From positions 1 through 6,823 of the forward strand of contig JAQBPL010000383.1 of assembly GCA_028287545.1 (NCBI GenBank): 6,823 nucleotides of DNA, in the 5' to 3' direction. The notes under the pieces are model-generated. The model saw only the letters and a program-made list of their open reading frames with translations. It searched no databases and was not told the origin of the DNA. Position numbers and translations under genes: made by a program. Within the stretch, counting starts at the first letter, position 1, and each line of letters opens with the position of its first letter. Of the stretch, positions 1 to 6,710 are shown piece after piece. Source of the stretch: Vulcanimicrobiota bacterium. GTDB taxonomy: Bacteria > Eremiobacterota > Eremiobacteria > Baltobacterales > Baltobacteraceae.

Positions 1-1344
1 CCAGCGGTCGTACAAATTCGAGCGTTCGTGCGCGGGATCGGGGACGGCCAAGGTCGCCGCGACGATCGCCGGCGTCAGCGCCCCGACGGCCGAGGCGCCG
101 AACGTCGTGCCGGTCAAGTTTTGACCCCCGTTGAGATACGCGACGCAGCCTTGCTGCAGCTCGGGATGCGTTCGGGCGAACGACGCGGACCCAAGCAGCC
201 CCAGCTCTTCACCGTCAAAGAGCGCGATAACCAGCGTGCGCCTCGGGCGCCACCCGCTGCGCGCGAGGTAGCCGAGTCCGCGCGCGGTTTCAAGGATCGC
301 GATCGTCCCTGCACCGTTGTCACTGACGCCGTACACCCACGCATCACGATGCGCGCCGAGCACGACGCTCTGCGAGGGCTCCGTGCCGCGCAGCGTTCCG
401 ACGGTATTCCAGAGCGTTCGCGTTTCGTGGTTCATGCGCACGACGAGATGCACGGCCGCGGGACCTCGGCCGAGCGGATACGGTGCGTCGAGCGCACCGG
501 CCCAGCCGGCCGGGCCGCTCGGCCCACGCAACGCGCGCAGCAGCGTGCGCGCGTTCTCGGCGCTGATCGGCAGCGTCGGGATGCGGATCCCGGCGCCGAG
601 CGAACCGCGCTGGGTCGACTTCAACGGCCGCCAGGGGCCGCTCGGATACGTCGCGCCGCGCGCCGCGCCGTCGTCCGCAGGATCGTTGTAGAGGATCGCG
701 CCGATCGCTCCGGCCGCTTGCGCGTTCTGCACGAGCAGCCCGCGGAAGGCGCCTCCGTAGCGAATCAGCGCGATCGTGCCTCGCACGTCGACGCCGGCTT
801 GGCGCAGCGTCGCGAAATCTTCGGGCATCCCGCGGCGCGCGTAGACGAGCGGCGCGGTGACGTCGCCGTCTGCGGATCCCGCGTTGAACGGCAGGCCGAC
901 GGCGTCCACGAGGGTATCCGGATCGTTGGGTTCGCCCTCTTCGCGCAGATCGAACCCCAGCGGCGGCGTGCCGCGCTGCTTGTGAAAACCGTCGCGGGGC
1001 GTGAACTGGCGCCCGTCGGCGAACAGCTCGACCGCCAGCTTGCGCGGCGTGTCGACCCGGGCCGTGAACGCTTCGATGCGCGTATCGAAGCCGTATTCCC
1101 GCAGGCGCTCGGCCGTATAGACGGCAAGCGCGCGATCGGCCCGCGTGCCAGCGTAGTGCGGTCGAGCGCCGATCGCGGCGGCGTGTTCGAGGGCGCCGTG
1201 GGCGCTCGGCAGATCGATGAACCGCGCCTCGTCGAACCGCTCGCGGGCGCCGGAAGCCGGCGTGAAGCCCGGGATCGCGGGCGGAGCCGGCCCGAGCGCG
1301 AGCAGGGCGAGCACGGCGAGGGCCAAGGCCGGAAGGCGCATCAT
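1..1344 (-). CDS. Exported M28 family metallopeptidase (glutamate carboxypeptidase II-like), C-terminus beyond window
   Basis: The gene reads leftward from ATG at 1344 (a second ATG at 1341 is equally possible) and is open to base 1, giving 448 residues; family members usually have about 550-750, so the C-terminus is missing here. Residues 1 to about 26 (MMRLPALALAVLALLALG...) look like a signal peptide, implying export. A protease-associated (PA) domain lies at roughly 130-270, followed by the M28 peptidase core. Metal-site motifs are GAHRDAW with H332, VSDNGAG with D342, and FDGEELGLLGS with E379 (general base) and E380 (metal ligand). The region around GWRPRR and DGEELGLLGS closely resembles human GCPII (PSMA) as I recall it. 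The next ligand, Asp453 in GCPII (YINAD), aligns with G407 in YLNGGQN, so the binuclear zinc site may be incomplete. The last expected ligand (a His) lies outside the window. No clear Shine-Dalgarno precedes the start. The fold assignment is secure; activity and substrate are uncertain. Confidence 0.9.
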   Translation of the reverse strand, partial: MMRLPALALAVLALLALGPAPPAIPGFTPASGARERFDEARFIDLPSAHGALEHAAAIGARPHYAGTRADRALAVYTAERLREYGFDTRIEAFTARVDTPRKLAVELFADGRQFTPRDGFHKQRGTPPLGFDLREEGEPNDPDTLVDAVGLPFNAGSADGDVTAPLVYARRGMPEDFATLRQAGVDVRGTIALIRYGGAFRGLLVQNAQAAGAIGAILYNDPADDGAARGATYPSGPWRPLKSTQRGSLGAGIRIPTLPISAENARTLLRALRGPSGPAGWAGALDAPYPLGRGPAAVHLVVRMNHETRTLWNTVGTLRGTEPSQSVVLGAHRDAWVYGVSDNGAGTIAILETARGLGYLARSGWRPRRTLVIALFDGEELGLLGSASFARTHPELQQGCVAYLNGGQNLTGTTFGASAVGALTPAIVAATLAVPDPAHERSNLYDRW

Positions 1345-1467
1345 CGTTTTAGTGATCGGCGGCTTGCTCGGCCGGCGCCAGCGTGGGCCGTCCTACGAAC
1401 GATGTGCCATGAATTTCCGCTAAATGTACTAAGGACCCCGCCCCTTCGCGCCGAAACGAAAGGCACC
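1345..1467. promoter_or_regulatory. Divergent intergenic region between M28 peptidase and small membrane protein
   Basis: This 123-base gap separates two genes that point away from each other, so it should hold promoters for both. That follows from gene orientation only. A less G+C-rich patch near 1408-1432 (tgaatttccgctaaatgtac) is the most promoter-like stretch, but I see no convincing -35/-10 pair or operator. Confidence 0.4.
1458..1463 (+). promoter_or_regulatory. Ribosome binding site of the small membrane protein
   Basis: GAAAGG ends four bases before the ATG at 1468. It supports this ATG as the start, because the same reading frame stays open far upstream (from base 28) only by being antisense to the peptidase gene. 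Confidence 0.55.
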
Positions 1468-1740
1468 ATGACTAGTGGCGCCGCGCTCAATACGTACGTC
1501 TTTATGTTCGCTTTCGCTTCGATGTTCTTACTCGGCGCCAAGCGACCGCTGCTCGCGCTTTCGACGCGCCTGCTCCTGGTAGTGCTGCTCGGGCTCGGGC
1601 TCACCTACATGGTGGAACCGAATGCCTGGTACCACGGCTACATCGGCGTCGCGACGCTGATCGCGAACGCGTTGTTCGTCGGGTTCGCAGCGATCGATTT
1701 TCTCAACTGGCAGAAGAAGCGCGCCGCCGAAGGCGGCTAG
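1468..1740 (+). CDS. Small three-helix membrane protein, unknown function
   Basis: I do not recognise this 90-residue protein. It begins MTSGAALNTYVFMFAFASMF and ends with a charged tail, NWQKKRAAEGG. Three hydrophobic segments at about 8-24, 28-49 and 59-79 suggest an inner-membrane protein. The loop between the second and third segments carries EPNAWYHGYIG, rich in aromatic residues. The ATG at 1468 is preferred because it has a GAAAGG ribosome binding site and is the first start after the divergent gap. Upstream in-frame codons are merely antisense to the peptidase gene and look like Arg-rich noise. The stop lies 13 bases from the stop of the convergent terpene synthase gene, with no terminator hairpin between them. 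The hydrophobic pattern makes a real gene likely; no function can be assigned. Confidence 0.7.
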   Translation: MTSGAALNTYVFMFAFASMFLLGAKRPLLALSTRLLLVVLLGLGLTYMVEPNAWYHGYIGVATLIANALFVGFAAIDFLNWQKKRAAEGG

Positions 1741-1753
1741 CCGCTTCCGCAAT

Positions 1754-2854
1754 CTAGCCGAGCGCGTTGAGCACCGCCGCGCTCTGGCGGTCGAGGCGCT
1801 GTTCGAACACCTTGGGATGCGTCAGGTAGAAGACGCACATCGCCTGCACCAAGAAGCGGTGGCGCGCGGCGTCCGCCAGCGTGCGCACGAGGACGAGCGT
1901 GCCGCGCACGAGCCGGGTCAAGCCCGCCGTCGCGTCGGCCGTCGATGCGTAACACGCGACGAAGTTGAGTTCGCCGTGCTCGCGGTCCTCGGCTTGATCG
2001 ATGAAGTAGTCCAACAGGATGTGGATCGCCGAGACGCCGGGGAAATACGCGCGCGTCGTTGCGTCGACCGCGTCCGGTTCGAGCTGTTTGCGCGCCCCGA
2101 GTTCGATCAGTGCGAAGATCGGGAGCGACGAACCGCAAGCCGCCGCGAACTCCCACCACGACAGACCCGGAAACGCTTCGCGATTGCGCTCGTACCACGC
2201 ACCGCAGGCAAACTCGCGCGCGCCGGGCGGACCGTGCTTGAGGACTTGCAACTCGGCGTAGAACGTCGCCACCTCGACCAGGCGGTCGCGCACGGCGGCG
2301 TAGTTGGGGAGCTCGGACAAGCCGCTGCGCGCGGCGTCGACCAGCGAACGCAGGTAGCCGCCGTCGTCGCCGGCCGGGCCGTCGCGATAGTAGTCGATCG
2401 GGATGCGGCGGTCGTCCAACGCGTCGAGCAGCGCCGCGTGCAGGGTCGCGAACGCCTCCTGCGAGACGCCCGGCAGGCGGTCGCACAAGTTGTCCAGATA
2501 GTCGTAGATCGTCTCGAGCGACGCGACGATGCGGACGTAGCGACGCGCCGCCGCACCGTGCATGAACGTGGCGAGGATCGCGCCGCCTTGGACGTGATAC
2601 GCCTTGCCGTCGATCGACGCCAAGGCCTGTTCGCGCAGCGCCGCATCCGGAATCCGCTCCGCGCGACGGCGGATGAGCGCGAGTTCGCGGCTGGCGCGCG
2701 GGATCACCGTCCCGACGAAGCGCGCCGTCGCGATCCAGCCGGGCGGCCCGAGCGCGAGAAAACGCCGCACGCGCGAGGGCCGGCTGAAGACGATGCCGAT
2801 CGTTCGCCGCACGTCGCGCAGCAGCGCGGCGGGAACGGCGATCTTAGATGGCAC
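1754..2854 (-). CDS. ytpB: YtpB/DUF2600 family terpene synthase (tetraprenyl-beta-curcumene synthase-like)
   Basis: This 366-residue protein matches the usual length of the DUF2600 family. Its founding member, Bacillus subtilis YtpB, converts all-trans C35 heptaprenyl diphosphate to tetraprenyl-beta-curcumene, a head-type (class I-like) terpene synthase reaction. Two family hallmarks are visible: the acidic motif DYLDNLCDR at D118-R126, and the second acidic motif DYFIDQAEDREHGELNF beginning at D282. Both would bind the Mg-diphosphate. The GTG at 2854 is chosen as start because it overlaps the glcE stop (GTGCCATCTAA, 11 bases) and gives MPSKIAVPAALLRD; the frame is open further upstream to 3022, but that stretch is Arg/Ser-rich glcE shadow. 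No squalene-hopene-type cyclase, the second enzyme of the Bacillus sesquarterpene route, lies in this window. Family assignment is strong; chain length and product are inferred only. Confidence 0.88.
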   Translation of the reverse strand: MPSKIAVPAALLRDVRRTIGIVFSRPSRVRRFLALGPPGWIATARFVGTVIPRASRELALIRRRAERIPDAALREQALASIDGKAYHVQGGAILATFMHGAAARRYVRIVASLETIYDYLDNLCDRLPGVSQEAFATLHAALLDALDDRRIPIDYYRDGPAGDDGGYLRSLVDAARSGLSELPNYAAVRDRLVEVATFYAELQVLKHGPPGAREFACGAWYERNREAFPGLSWWEFAAACGSSLPIFALIELGARKQLEPDAVDATTRAYFPGVSAIHILLDYFIDQAEDREHGELNFVACYASTADATAGLTRLVRGTLVLVRTLADAARHRFLVQAMCVFYLTHPKVFEQRLDRQSAAVLNALG

Positions 2855-4124
2855 CGACGAAACGCCCCGGTGCCAGCACGTTCTGCGGATCGAAGCGTTC
2901 TTTGAGCGCGCGCATCGTCGCGATGGTTGACGGCGTTTCGCCCCACGCGTCGACGTGCGGGATCGCCGCATCGTGCGCCGCGATGAGCTGCGCGCGGCCG
3001 AGCGCGGAACGGGCGGCCGCACCTGCGGCGGCCAGCGTCTGCGCGTCGAGCGCCGCCGGAGCGCGAACGCGTGCGACGACGTCGCCGGTGAGCAGATCCG
3101 CGATCGTCTCGATCGAAACTCCCCCCTCGCCGCCTGACGGGAACGCCGCGCGCGCGCGTTCCGAGCGCAGCGGCGCGTCGGCCGGCAAGCCGCGTCCCAG
3201 CAGGGTGAACGAGACCGCGCCGGCGAGCGCGACGTACTCGTCGAGCACGTCCTGAAAACCGGCCGCCGCCGGGGCGCCGTTCAAAATGCGCGTCTCGGCG
3301 ACGCCGGCCGCGCCGAGCGCGGAGCGGTATTCGCGCATCGCGCGGTCGACCGTGCTCTCCGAACCTTCGAACAGCGCGACGATCTGCGGACGGAAGTCGA
3401 TGTCCTCCGGCCGCGGCGCATCGCGCAGCGCGAGAAAACCGTCGCGGATCAGCAGTGCGACCGGAGGAACCGTCATCCCGCCGACGTGCGCGAGGACGCG
3501 TTCGCGGTTGTCGTCCTCGAACGTCGAGATGGCCAGCCGCTGCTCGGACGGCGCCGGAAGCACTTTGAAGTTTGCGCGCACGAACGCGCCGAGCGTGCCT
3601 TGCGAGCCGACGTAGAGCTTGCCGAGATCGTAGCCGGTGACGTTCTTGACCACCATTCCGCCGCAGACCGCCAGCGTGCCGTCCGCCAGGGCGACCGTCG
3701 CGCCGATCAGCAGATCGCGCGCGCGGCCGTAGGTCGCCCGTCGCGGACCGGCCCAGCCGGCCGCCAGCGTTCCGCCGATCGTGGCCCGGGCCGGTAACGG
3801 CGCGTCGAGCGGAAGAACTTGCCGTTGTTCGGCGAGCATGCGCCGCAGCGTCGCGAGCGTCGTTCCGGCGCCGATGCCGATCGTGAGGTCGCGCGGCTCG
3901 TATTCGTGCACGGCGACGAGCCGCGTCGTCAGCAGGGCGGAGTCGTACCGCGCGGGCGGGTTCGCGCTGCGCTGCAGCGTGCCGCCGCCGTGCAGCACGA
4001 CGCTCTCGCCGGCGGCCGCCGCCGCGGCGAGCGCGGCAGCCATTTCGACGCCGTCGGCCGGCTCCAGCACGCGCGCCGGCGAAAGCGTCCCCAAGCGCAG
4101 GGCGTCGTTGCGTTTTGCGATCAC
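2844..4124 (-). CDS. glcE: Glycolate oxidase subunit GlcE-like FAD-binding protein
   Basis: This 426-residue protein has an N-terminal PCMH-type FAD-binding domain (about residues 15-200) and a C-terminal FAD-oxidase region. FAD-contact segments include VVLHGGGT (42-49), ATIGGTLAAGWAGPRR (114-129) and GGMVVKNVTGYDLGKLYVGS (155-174). The last is a near-signature of GlcE, the accessory flavoprotein subunit of the GlcDEF glycolate dehydrogenase. The C-terminus ERFDPQNVLAPGRFVGAI is the standard ending of the superfamily. The GTG at 4124 is chosen because it overlaps the glcD stop as GTGA, a typical coupling arrangement; an in-frame ATG at 4172 lies inside glcD and adds only charged shadow sequence. 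It is somewhat longer than E. coli GlcE (about 350 residues). It probably pairs with GlcD from the adjoining gene. It could instead serve another 2-hydroxyacid, since specificity cannot be read from these motifs. Confidence 0.88.
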   Translation of the reverse strand: MIAKRNDALRLGTLSPARVLEPADGVEMAAALAAAAAAGESVVLHGGGTLQRSANPPARYDSALLTTRLVAVHEYEPRDLTIGIGAGTTLATLRRMLAEQRQVLPLDAPLPARATIGGTLAAGWAGPRRATYGRARDLLIGATVALADGTLAVCGGMVVKNVTGYDLGKLYVGSQGTLGAFVRANFKVLPAPSEQRLAISTFEDDNRERVLAHVGGMTVPPVALLIRDGFLALRDAPRPEDIDFRPQIVALFEGSESTVDRAMREYRSALGAAGVAETRILNGAPAAAGFQDVLDEYVALAGAVSFTLLGRGLPADAPLRSERARAAFPSGGEGGVSIETIADLLTGDVVARVRAPAALDAQTLAAAGAAARSALGRAQLIAAHDAAIPHVDAWGETPSTIATMRALKERFDPQNVLAPGRFVGAI

Positions 4125-5542
4125 GCCGTCGCGGTCCCGAGCGCGCTCGCCGGCGTCTTCACTTCGCCGCACGTCGCACCGCTCGGAAAGATCTTGTCGG
4201 GGTTGAAGGCGCGCATCGGGTCGAAGACGTCGCGCACGCGGCCCATCGCCGCGAGGTCGTCGGGCGAGAAGACGAGCGAGAGCGTCTCACGCTTCTCGTA
4301 TCCGATCCCGTGCTCGCCGCTGATCGTGCCGCCCATCGCGATGCACGTGCGCAAGATCTCGGTACCTGCGGCGACGACGGCTTCGACCGCACGGCGATCG
4401 CGGCGGTCGAAGATCAGCAGCGGATGCAGGTTGCCGTCGCCGGCGTGGAAGACGTTGCCGACCGGGAGCCGATGGTCGCGCGCGATCGCGTCGATCGCGT
4501 GCATCACTTCGGGCAGGCGCGTGCGCGGCACGCAGGCGTCCTGGATGTAGTAATTGGGCGCGATGCGGCCGATCGCGCCCGCCGCTCCCTTGCGCGCGGC
4601 CCACAGCGCGTCACGTTCGCGCTGGTCTCGCGCCGCGCGCCACGAGAGCGCACCATGTTCGCGCGCGATCGTCGCGAGCGCGGCCTCGCCGGCCGCGACG
4701 TCGTCGTGCGTGCCGGCGATCTCGACCAGCAGCACGGCCCCGGCGTTCTCCGGATAGCCGGCGTGATAGTGCGCTTCGACCGCGCGCGTGATCAGCGCGT
4801 CCATGATCTCGAGCGCGGTCGGCACGATCCCCGCGCCGATGATCGCCGAGACGGCCTCGGACGCCGATTCGACGTCGGGGAAAGCCGCGACGCACACGCG
4901 GACGGCCTCGGGCAGCTTCATGAGGCGCACGTCGACCTCGGTGACGATGCCGAGCGTGCCTTCGGAGCCGACGAGCAAGCCGGTGAGATCGTAGCCGAAA
5001 TCGTCGATCGACGTGTGGTGCAGGGCGCCGTTCCCGTCGACGTATTCGATCCCGAGCACGTGATTGGTGGTGGTCCCGTAGCTCAAGCAATGCGGCCCGC
5101 CGGCGTTCGTGCCGACGTTGCCGCCGATCGTCGAGATTTTCTGGCTCGACGGATCCGGCGCGTAGAAGATTCCGGCTCCCGCGATCGCCGCGGAGAGGTC
5201 GAGGTTGATGAGGCCGGGCTGGACGCGGGCCCGCCGGTTGCGCACGTCGAGTTCGACGATGCGGTTCATGCGCGCGAACGAGACGACCAGCCCGCCGCGC
5301 GACGGCACGGCGCCCCCGCAAAGTCCGGTCCCCGCGCCGCGCGGTACGATGGGCTCATCGCACTCGCGCGCGATCCGGACGGCGATCGCGACTTCGCGCG
5401 CATCGTGCGGCACGATCGCCGCCGAGGGGAGTTTGTCCTCGCTGTACGCGTCGAACGCGTAGACCGCCAGGTCCTCGGGCGCCGCTCGCACGACGTCGGG
5501 CCCCAGTGCGTCGAGAAGCCGCGACGCGAACGAGGAAAGCAT
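4121..5542 (-). CDS. glcD: Glycolate oxidase subunit GlcD (FAD-linked 2-hydroxyacid dehydrogenase)
   Basis: This 473-residue protein has the full length of GlcD and D-lactate dehydrogenase relatives. The PCMH FAD domain carries VPRGAGTGLCGG (66-77) and STIGGNVGTNAGGPHCLSYG (137-156), followed by GYDLTGLLVGSEGTLGIVTE near 183-203. The C-terminal catalytic domain holds FHAGDGNLHP, whose H366 and H373 correspond to the metal-binding histidines of the family, and GEHGIG (409-414), which holds a further active-site Glu/His pair. It ends with the usual FDPMRAFNPDKIFP plus a short tail. It oxidises a 2-hydroxyacid such as glycolate or D-lactate, passing electrons through FAD to an Fe-S partner and the quinone pool. 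It is the first gene of the three-gene operon; start ATG 5542, with only a weak GCGGG-like ribosome site before it. Glycolate is favoured over D-lactate because a GlcE homologue follows directly; this remains inference. Confidence 0.92.
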   Translation of the reverse strand: MLSSFASRLLDALGPDVVRAAPEDLAVYAFDAYSEDKLPSAAIVPHDAREVAIAVRIARECDEPIVPRGAGTGLCGGAVPSRGGLVVSFARMNRIVELDVRNRRARVQPGLINLDLSAAIAGAGIFYAPDPSSQKISTIGGNVGTNAGGPHCLSYGTTTNHVLGIEYVDGNGALHHTSIDDFGYDLTGLLVGSEGTLGIVTEVDVRLMKLPEAVRVCVAAFPDVESASEAVSAIIGAGIVPTALEIMDALITRAVEAHYHAGYPENAGAVLLVEIAGTHDDVAAGEAALATIAREHGALSWRAARDQRERDALWAARKGAAGAIGRIAPNYYIQDACVPRTRLPEVMHAIDAIARDHRLPVGNVFHAGDGNLHPLLIFDRRDRRAVEAVVAAGTEILRTCIAMGGTISGEHGIGYEKRETLSLVFSPDDLAAMGRVRDVFDPMRAFNPDKIFPSGATCGEVKTPASALGTATA

Positions 5543-5592
5543 GACCCGCGCTACGGAGGGTCGACCGGAAGTTCCTGGAATCCGCTTGCCTG
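5543..5592. promoter_or_regulatory. 50-base divergent gap between glcD and the PilZ gene
   Basis: The two genes point away from each other across only 50 bases, so their promoters must share this gap or lie inside the coding starts. I see no convincing -10/-35 elements. GGTCGACC (5559-5566) is a short perfect palindrome that could be an operator half-site arrangement, but in G+C-rich DNA it could easily be chance. Confidence 0.3.
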
Positions 5593-6105
5593 GTGTTCTT
5601 CTGGAGGAAGCCCAAGGGGCCGAAGCGTCCGGTGCGCGCGACGATCACCGAACAGCAGCGGCGCGACTACCGCGCGTCGGTCGAATTCCCCATGCTCTAC
5701 GTCGTGGGGGGGCGCCCCGGAACGCGCACCGCCATCGCCAACGATCTCTCGGCCGGTGGGCTGCGCCTGGTCGGCGACGAGGATTTGGAAGACGGCGCCC
5801 TGATCGACCTCCGCTTCACGCTCCCGAACGACCTGATCCGCGGGGTTCAGCTCGAAAAGGAAATCGTCGAGATTACTCGGCGCGGGAAGCTGAAGAAGAA
5901 GATCATGGTCCCCCCCGATCCGTTTCGCGAGATGCAGCTTCGGGCGAAGGTCGTGATCGCGTTCCTCAACGTCAAACGTCGGAAGTTCGCGCATGGCGTG
6001 CAGTTCGTGGACATCGATGAACGCAGCAAGGAAGAAGTCCAGCGGTTCATCCACGTTTGGCAGATACGGTTGCTTCGGGAACGCGCGCATATGCGGGGGG
6101 AGTGA
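5593..6105 (+). CDS. PilZ domain protein, c-di-GMP receptor
   Basis: This 170-residue single-domain protein starts at GTG 5593, the only usable in-frame start between the upstream stop at 5542 and an internal ATG at 5692. It begins MFFWRKPKGPKRP, a short basic lead. The PilZ c-di-GMP signature is intact: RRDYR (R23, R27 of the RxxxR motif) and DLSAGG (D51, S53, G56 of D/NxSxxG). The rest is a beta-barrel-like stretch (LRFTLPND, AKVVIAFLNVK, HGVQFVDID) and a C-terminal helix (SKEEVQRFIHVWQIRLL). PilZ proteins change conformation on binding c-di-GMP and act on motility, adhesion or polysaccharide machinery. There is no YcgR-N, catalytic or membrane segment, so the output partner is unknown. The ribosome site is weak (GGA about 13 bases upstream). 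The gene is followed by the long palindromic region, whose right arm may terminate its transcript. Confidence 0.9.
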   Translation: MFFWRKPKGPKRPVRATITEQQRRDYRASVEFPMLYVVGGRPGTRTAIANDLSAGGLRLVGDEDLEDGALIDLRFTLPNDLIRGVQLEKEIVEITRRGKLKKKIMVPPDPFREMQLRAKVVIAFLNVKRRKFAHGVQFVDIDERSKEEVQRFIHVWQIRLLRERAHMRGE

Positions 6106-6120
6106 ACCGGCGTTGTGGTT

Positions 6121-6272
6121 GGGGGTGCGGGGCGGGGATGTGCTGCGGCGGGGACGCTTCCGACGGCGCATCGTGCGCCTCTGGTCGCTCGGTTGCTGCG
6201 TCGCTCCCGCGCCTCCAGCGCTCCGCGACTCTGCAAACGCCCCGCCGCAGCACATCCCCACCCCGCACCCCC
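6121..6272. repeat. 33-base inverted repeat, 86-base loop, next to the PilZ gene
   Basis: Bases 6121-6153 pair with 6240-6272 with 32 of 33 matches (one C/A mismatch, 6133 against 6260). The left arm is very G-rich and contains ggggatgtgctgcggcgggg. The loop holds further hairpins, including GGCGCA-TCG-TGCGCC at 6165-6179 and GCGC-CTCCA-GCGC at 6209-6221. The near-perfect match implies a recent origin or structural selection. The left arm begins 15 bases after the PilZ stop codon. Confidence 0.85.
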
Positions 6273-6423
6273 GGCACGATCGTCGCACGCGACTCCGTGC
6301 GGCGCGATGGTGGCATTGAGCGTACATCAAAAAAAAATAGCAGGACTCCGGAGTTGCCGCACGCGCGGCGCGCGTGACGCACACGCGAACTTGGTGCTGT
6401 TTTGTCAGGCCGATCTGTCGATC

Positions 6424-6568
6424 TGTCAGGCCGAGCTTGTCGAGGTCGCCCCGTTTCGGCGCGAGCGGAGTCGAGCGACGAGCCCACATCTTGCTCTTCG
6501 CGATCGGGGGTCGCGCTTCGACTTCGCTCAGCGCGACACGAGGCGACCTCGACAAGCTCGGCCTGACA
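6424..6568. repeat. Perfect 27-base inner inverted repeat
   Basis: Bases 6424-6450 (beginning tgtcaggccgagcttgtcga) are the exact reverse complement of 6542-6568, with 91 bases between. Partial extra copies lie beside each arm: GTCAGGCCGA also at 6404-6413, and TCGACAAGCTCGG at both 6549-6561 and 6571-6583. Sequences of the type CGACAAGCTC-GGCCTGACA resemble dispersed intergenic palindromes seen in several G+C-rich genomes, from memory and not verified here. Confidence 0.88.
6459..6534. repeat. Innermost imperfect inverted repeat
   Basis: Bases 6459-6481 (gcgcgagcggagtcgagcga...) are an imperfect reverse complement of 6511-6534 (tcgcgcttcgacttcgctca...), with about five differences or gaps over 24 bases and a 29-base loop. 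It sits exactly inside the 27-base repeat and shares its centre. Confidence 0.65.
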
Positions 6569-6625
6569 CGTCGACAAGCTCGGGCCGACAGAGGCGCTAC
6601 CTGACAGCGAAACACTAGGCGTGCG

Positions 6626-6674
6626 GCGTCACGCGCTTCGCGCGTGCGGCAACTCCGGAGTCTGCTTATTTTTT
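6626..6674 (+). terminator. Possible bidirectional terminator (right arm of the 50-base repeat)
   Basis: On the plus strand, a GC-rich hairpin (6630-6646) and a short imperfect stem around ACTCCGGAGT precede TTATTTTTT at 6666-6674. The mirror-image left arm gives a T9 tract on the minus strand. The layout would suit termination of the PilZ transcript and of any transcript entering from the right. It is over 500 bases past the PilZ stop, and the stem next to the T tract is weak, so this is a tentative call. Confidence 0.35.
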
Positions 6675-6710
6675 GGTCACGTGATCTTCAGACACCCATC
6701 GTGCCTGGAG

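Larger units (their letters stand above)
6329..6674. repeat. About 50-base inverted repeat with outward A/T tracts
   Basis: The arms are 6329-6380 and 6626-6674. They share an exact 23-base core (6345-6367 against 6639-6661) containing the palindrome ACTCCGGAGT. Each arm also ends in its own hairpin: CACGCGC-GGC-GCGCGTG at 6360-6376 and CACGCGC-TTC-GCGCGTG at 6630-6646. The loop trinucleotides and some flanking bases differ while the stems are kept. The left arm starts with nine A residues and the right arm ends with TTATTTTTT. These look like terminal inverted repeats of a small element, but I see no target-site duplication at the ends. Confidence 0.85.

Noticed and set aside
28..1740. 570-residue open frame on the plus strand
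   Set aside because: Most of it is antisense to the M28 peptidase gene and is Arg/Ala/Glu-rich noise typical of G+C-rich antisense frames; only its last 90 codons (from 1468) look like a real protein.
1741..1753. Terminator between the two convergent genes
   Set aside because: Only 13 bases are available, with no hairpin and no T tract.
1817..2905. 362-residue open frame on the plus strand
   Set aside because: It is antisense to the terpene synthase gene, which carries clear family motifs.
4115..5803. 562-residue open frame on the plus strand
   Set aside because: It is the antisense shadow of glcD running into the PilZ gene in another frame; composition is Arg/Asp-rich with no recognisable motif.
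5551..6615. 354-residue open frame on the minus strand
   Set aside because: It combines palindrome sequence with the antisense of the PilZ gene; phrases such as QAELVEVA are repeat translation, not a domain.
6115..6618. 167-residue open frame in the region right of the PilZ gene
   Set aside because: It runs through several repeat arms and translates them into low-complexity Arg/Ser/Pro-rich sequence; no ribosome site and no protein-like pattern.
6329..6674. Insertion sequence or MITE with defined ends
   Set aside because: Terminal inverted repeats are clear, but no transposase and no target-site duplication were found at the outer ends, so only the repeat itself is reported.
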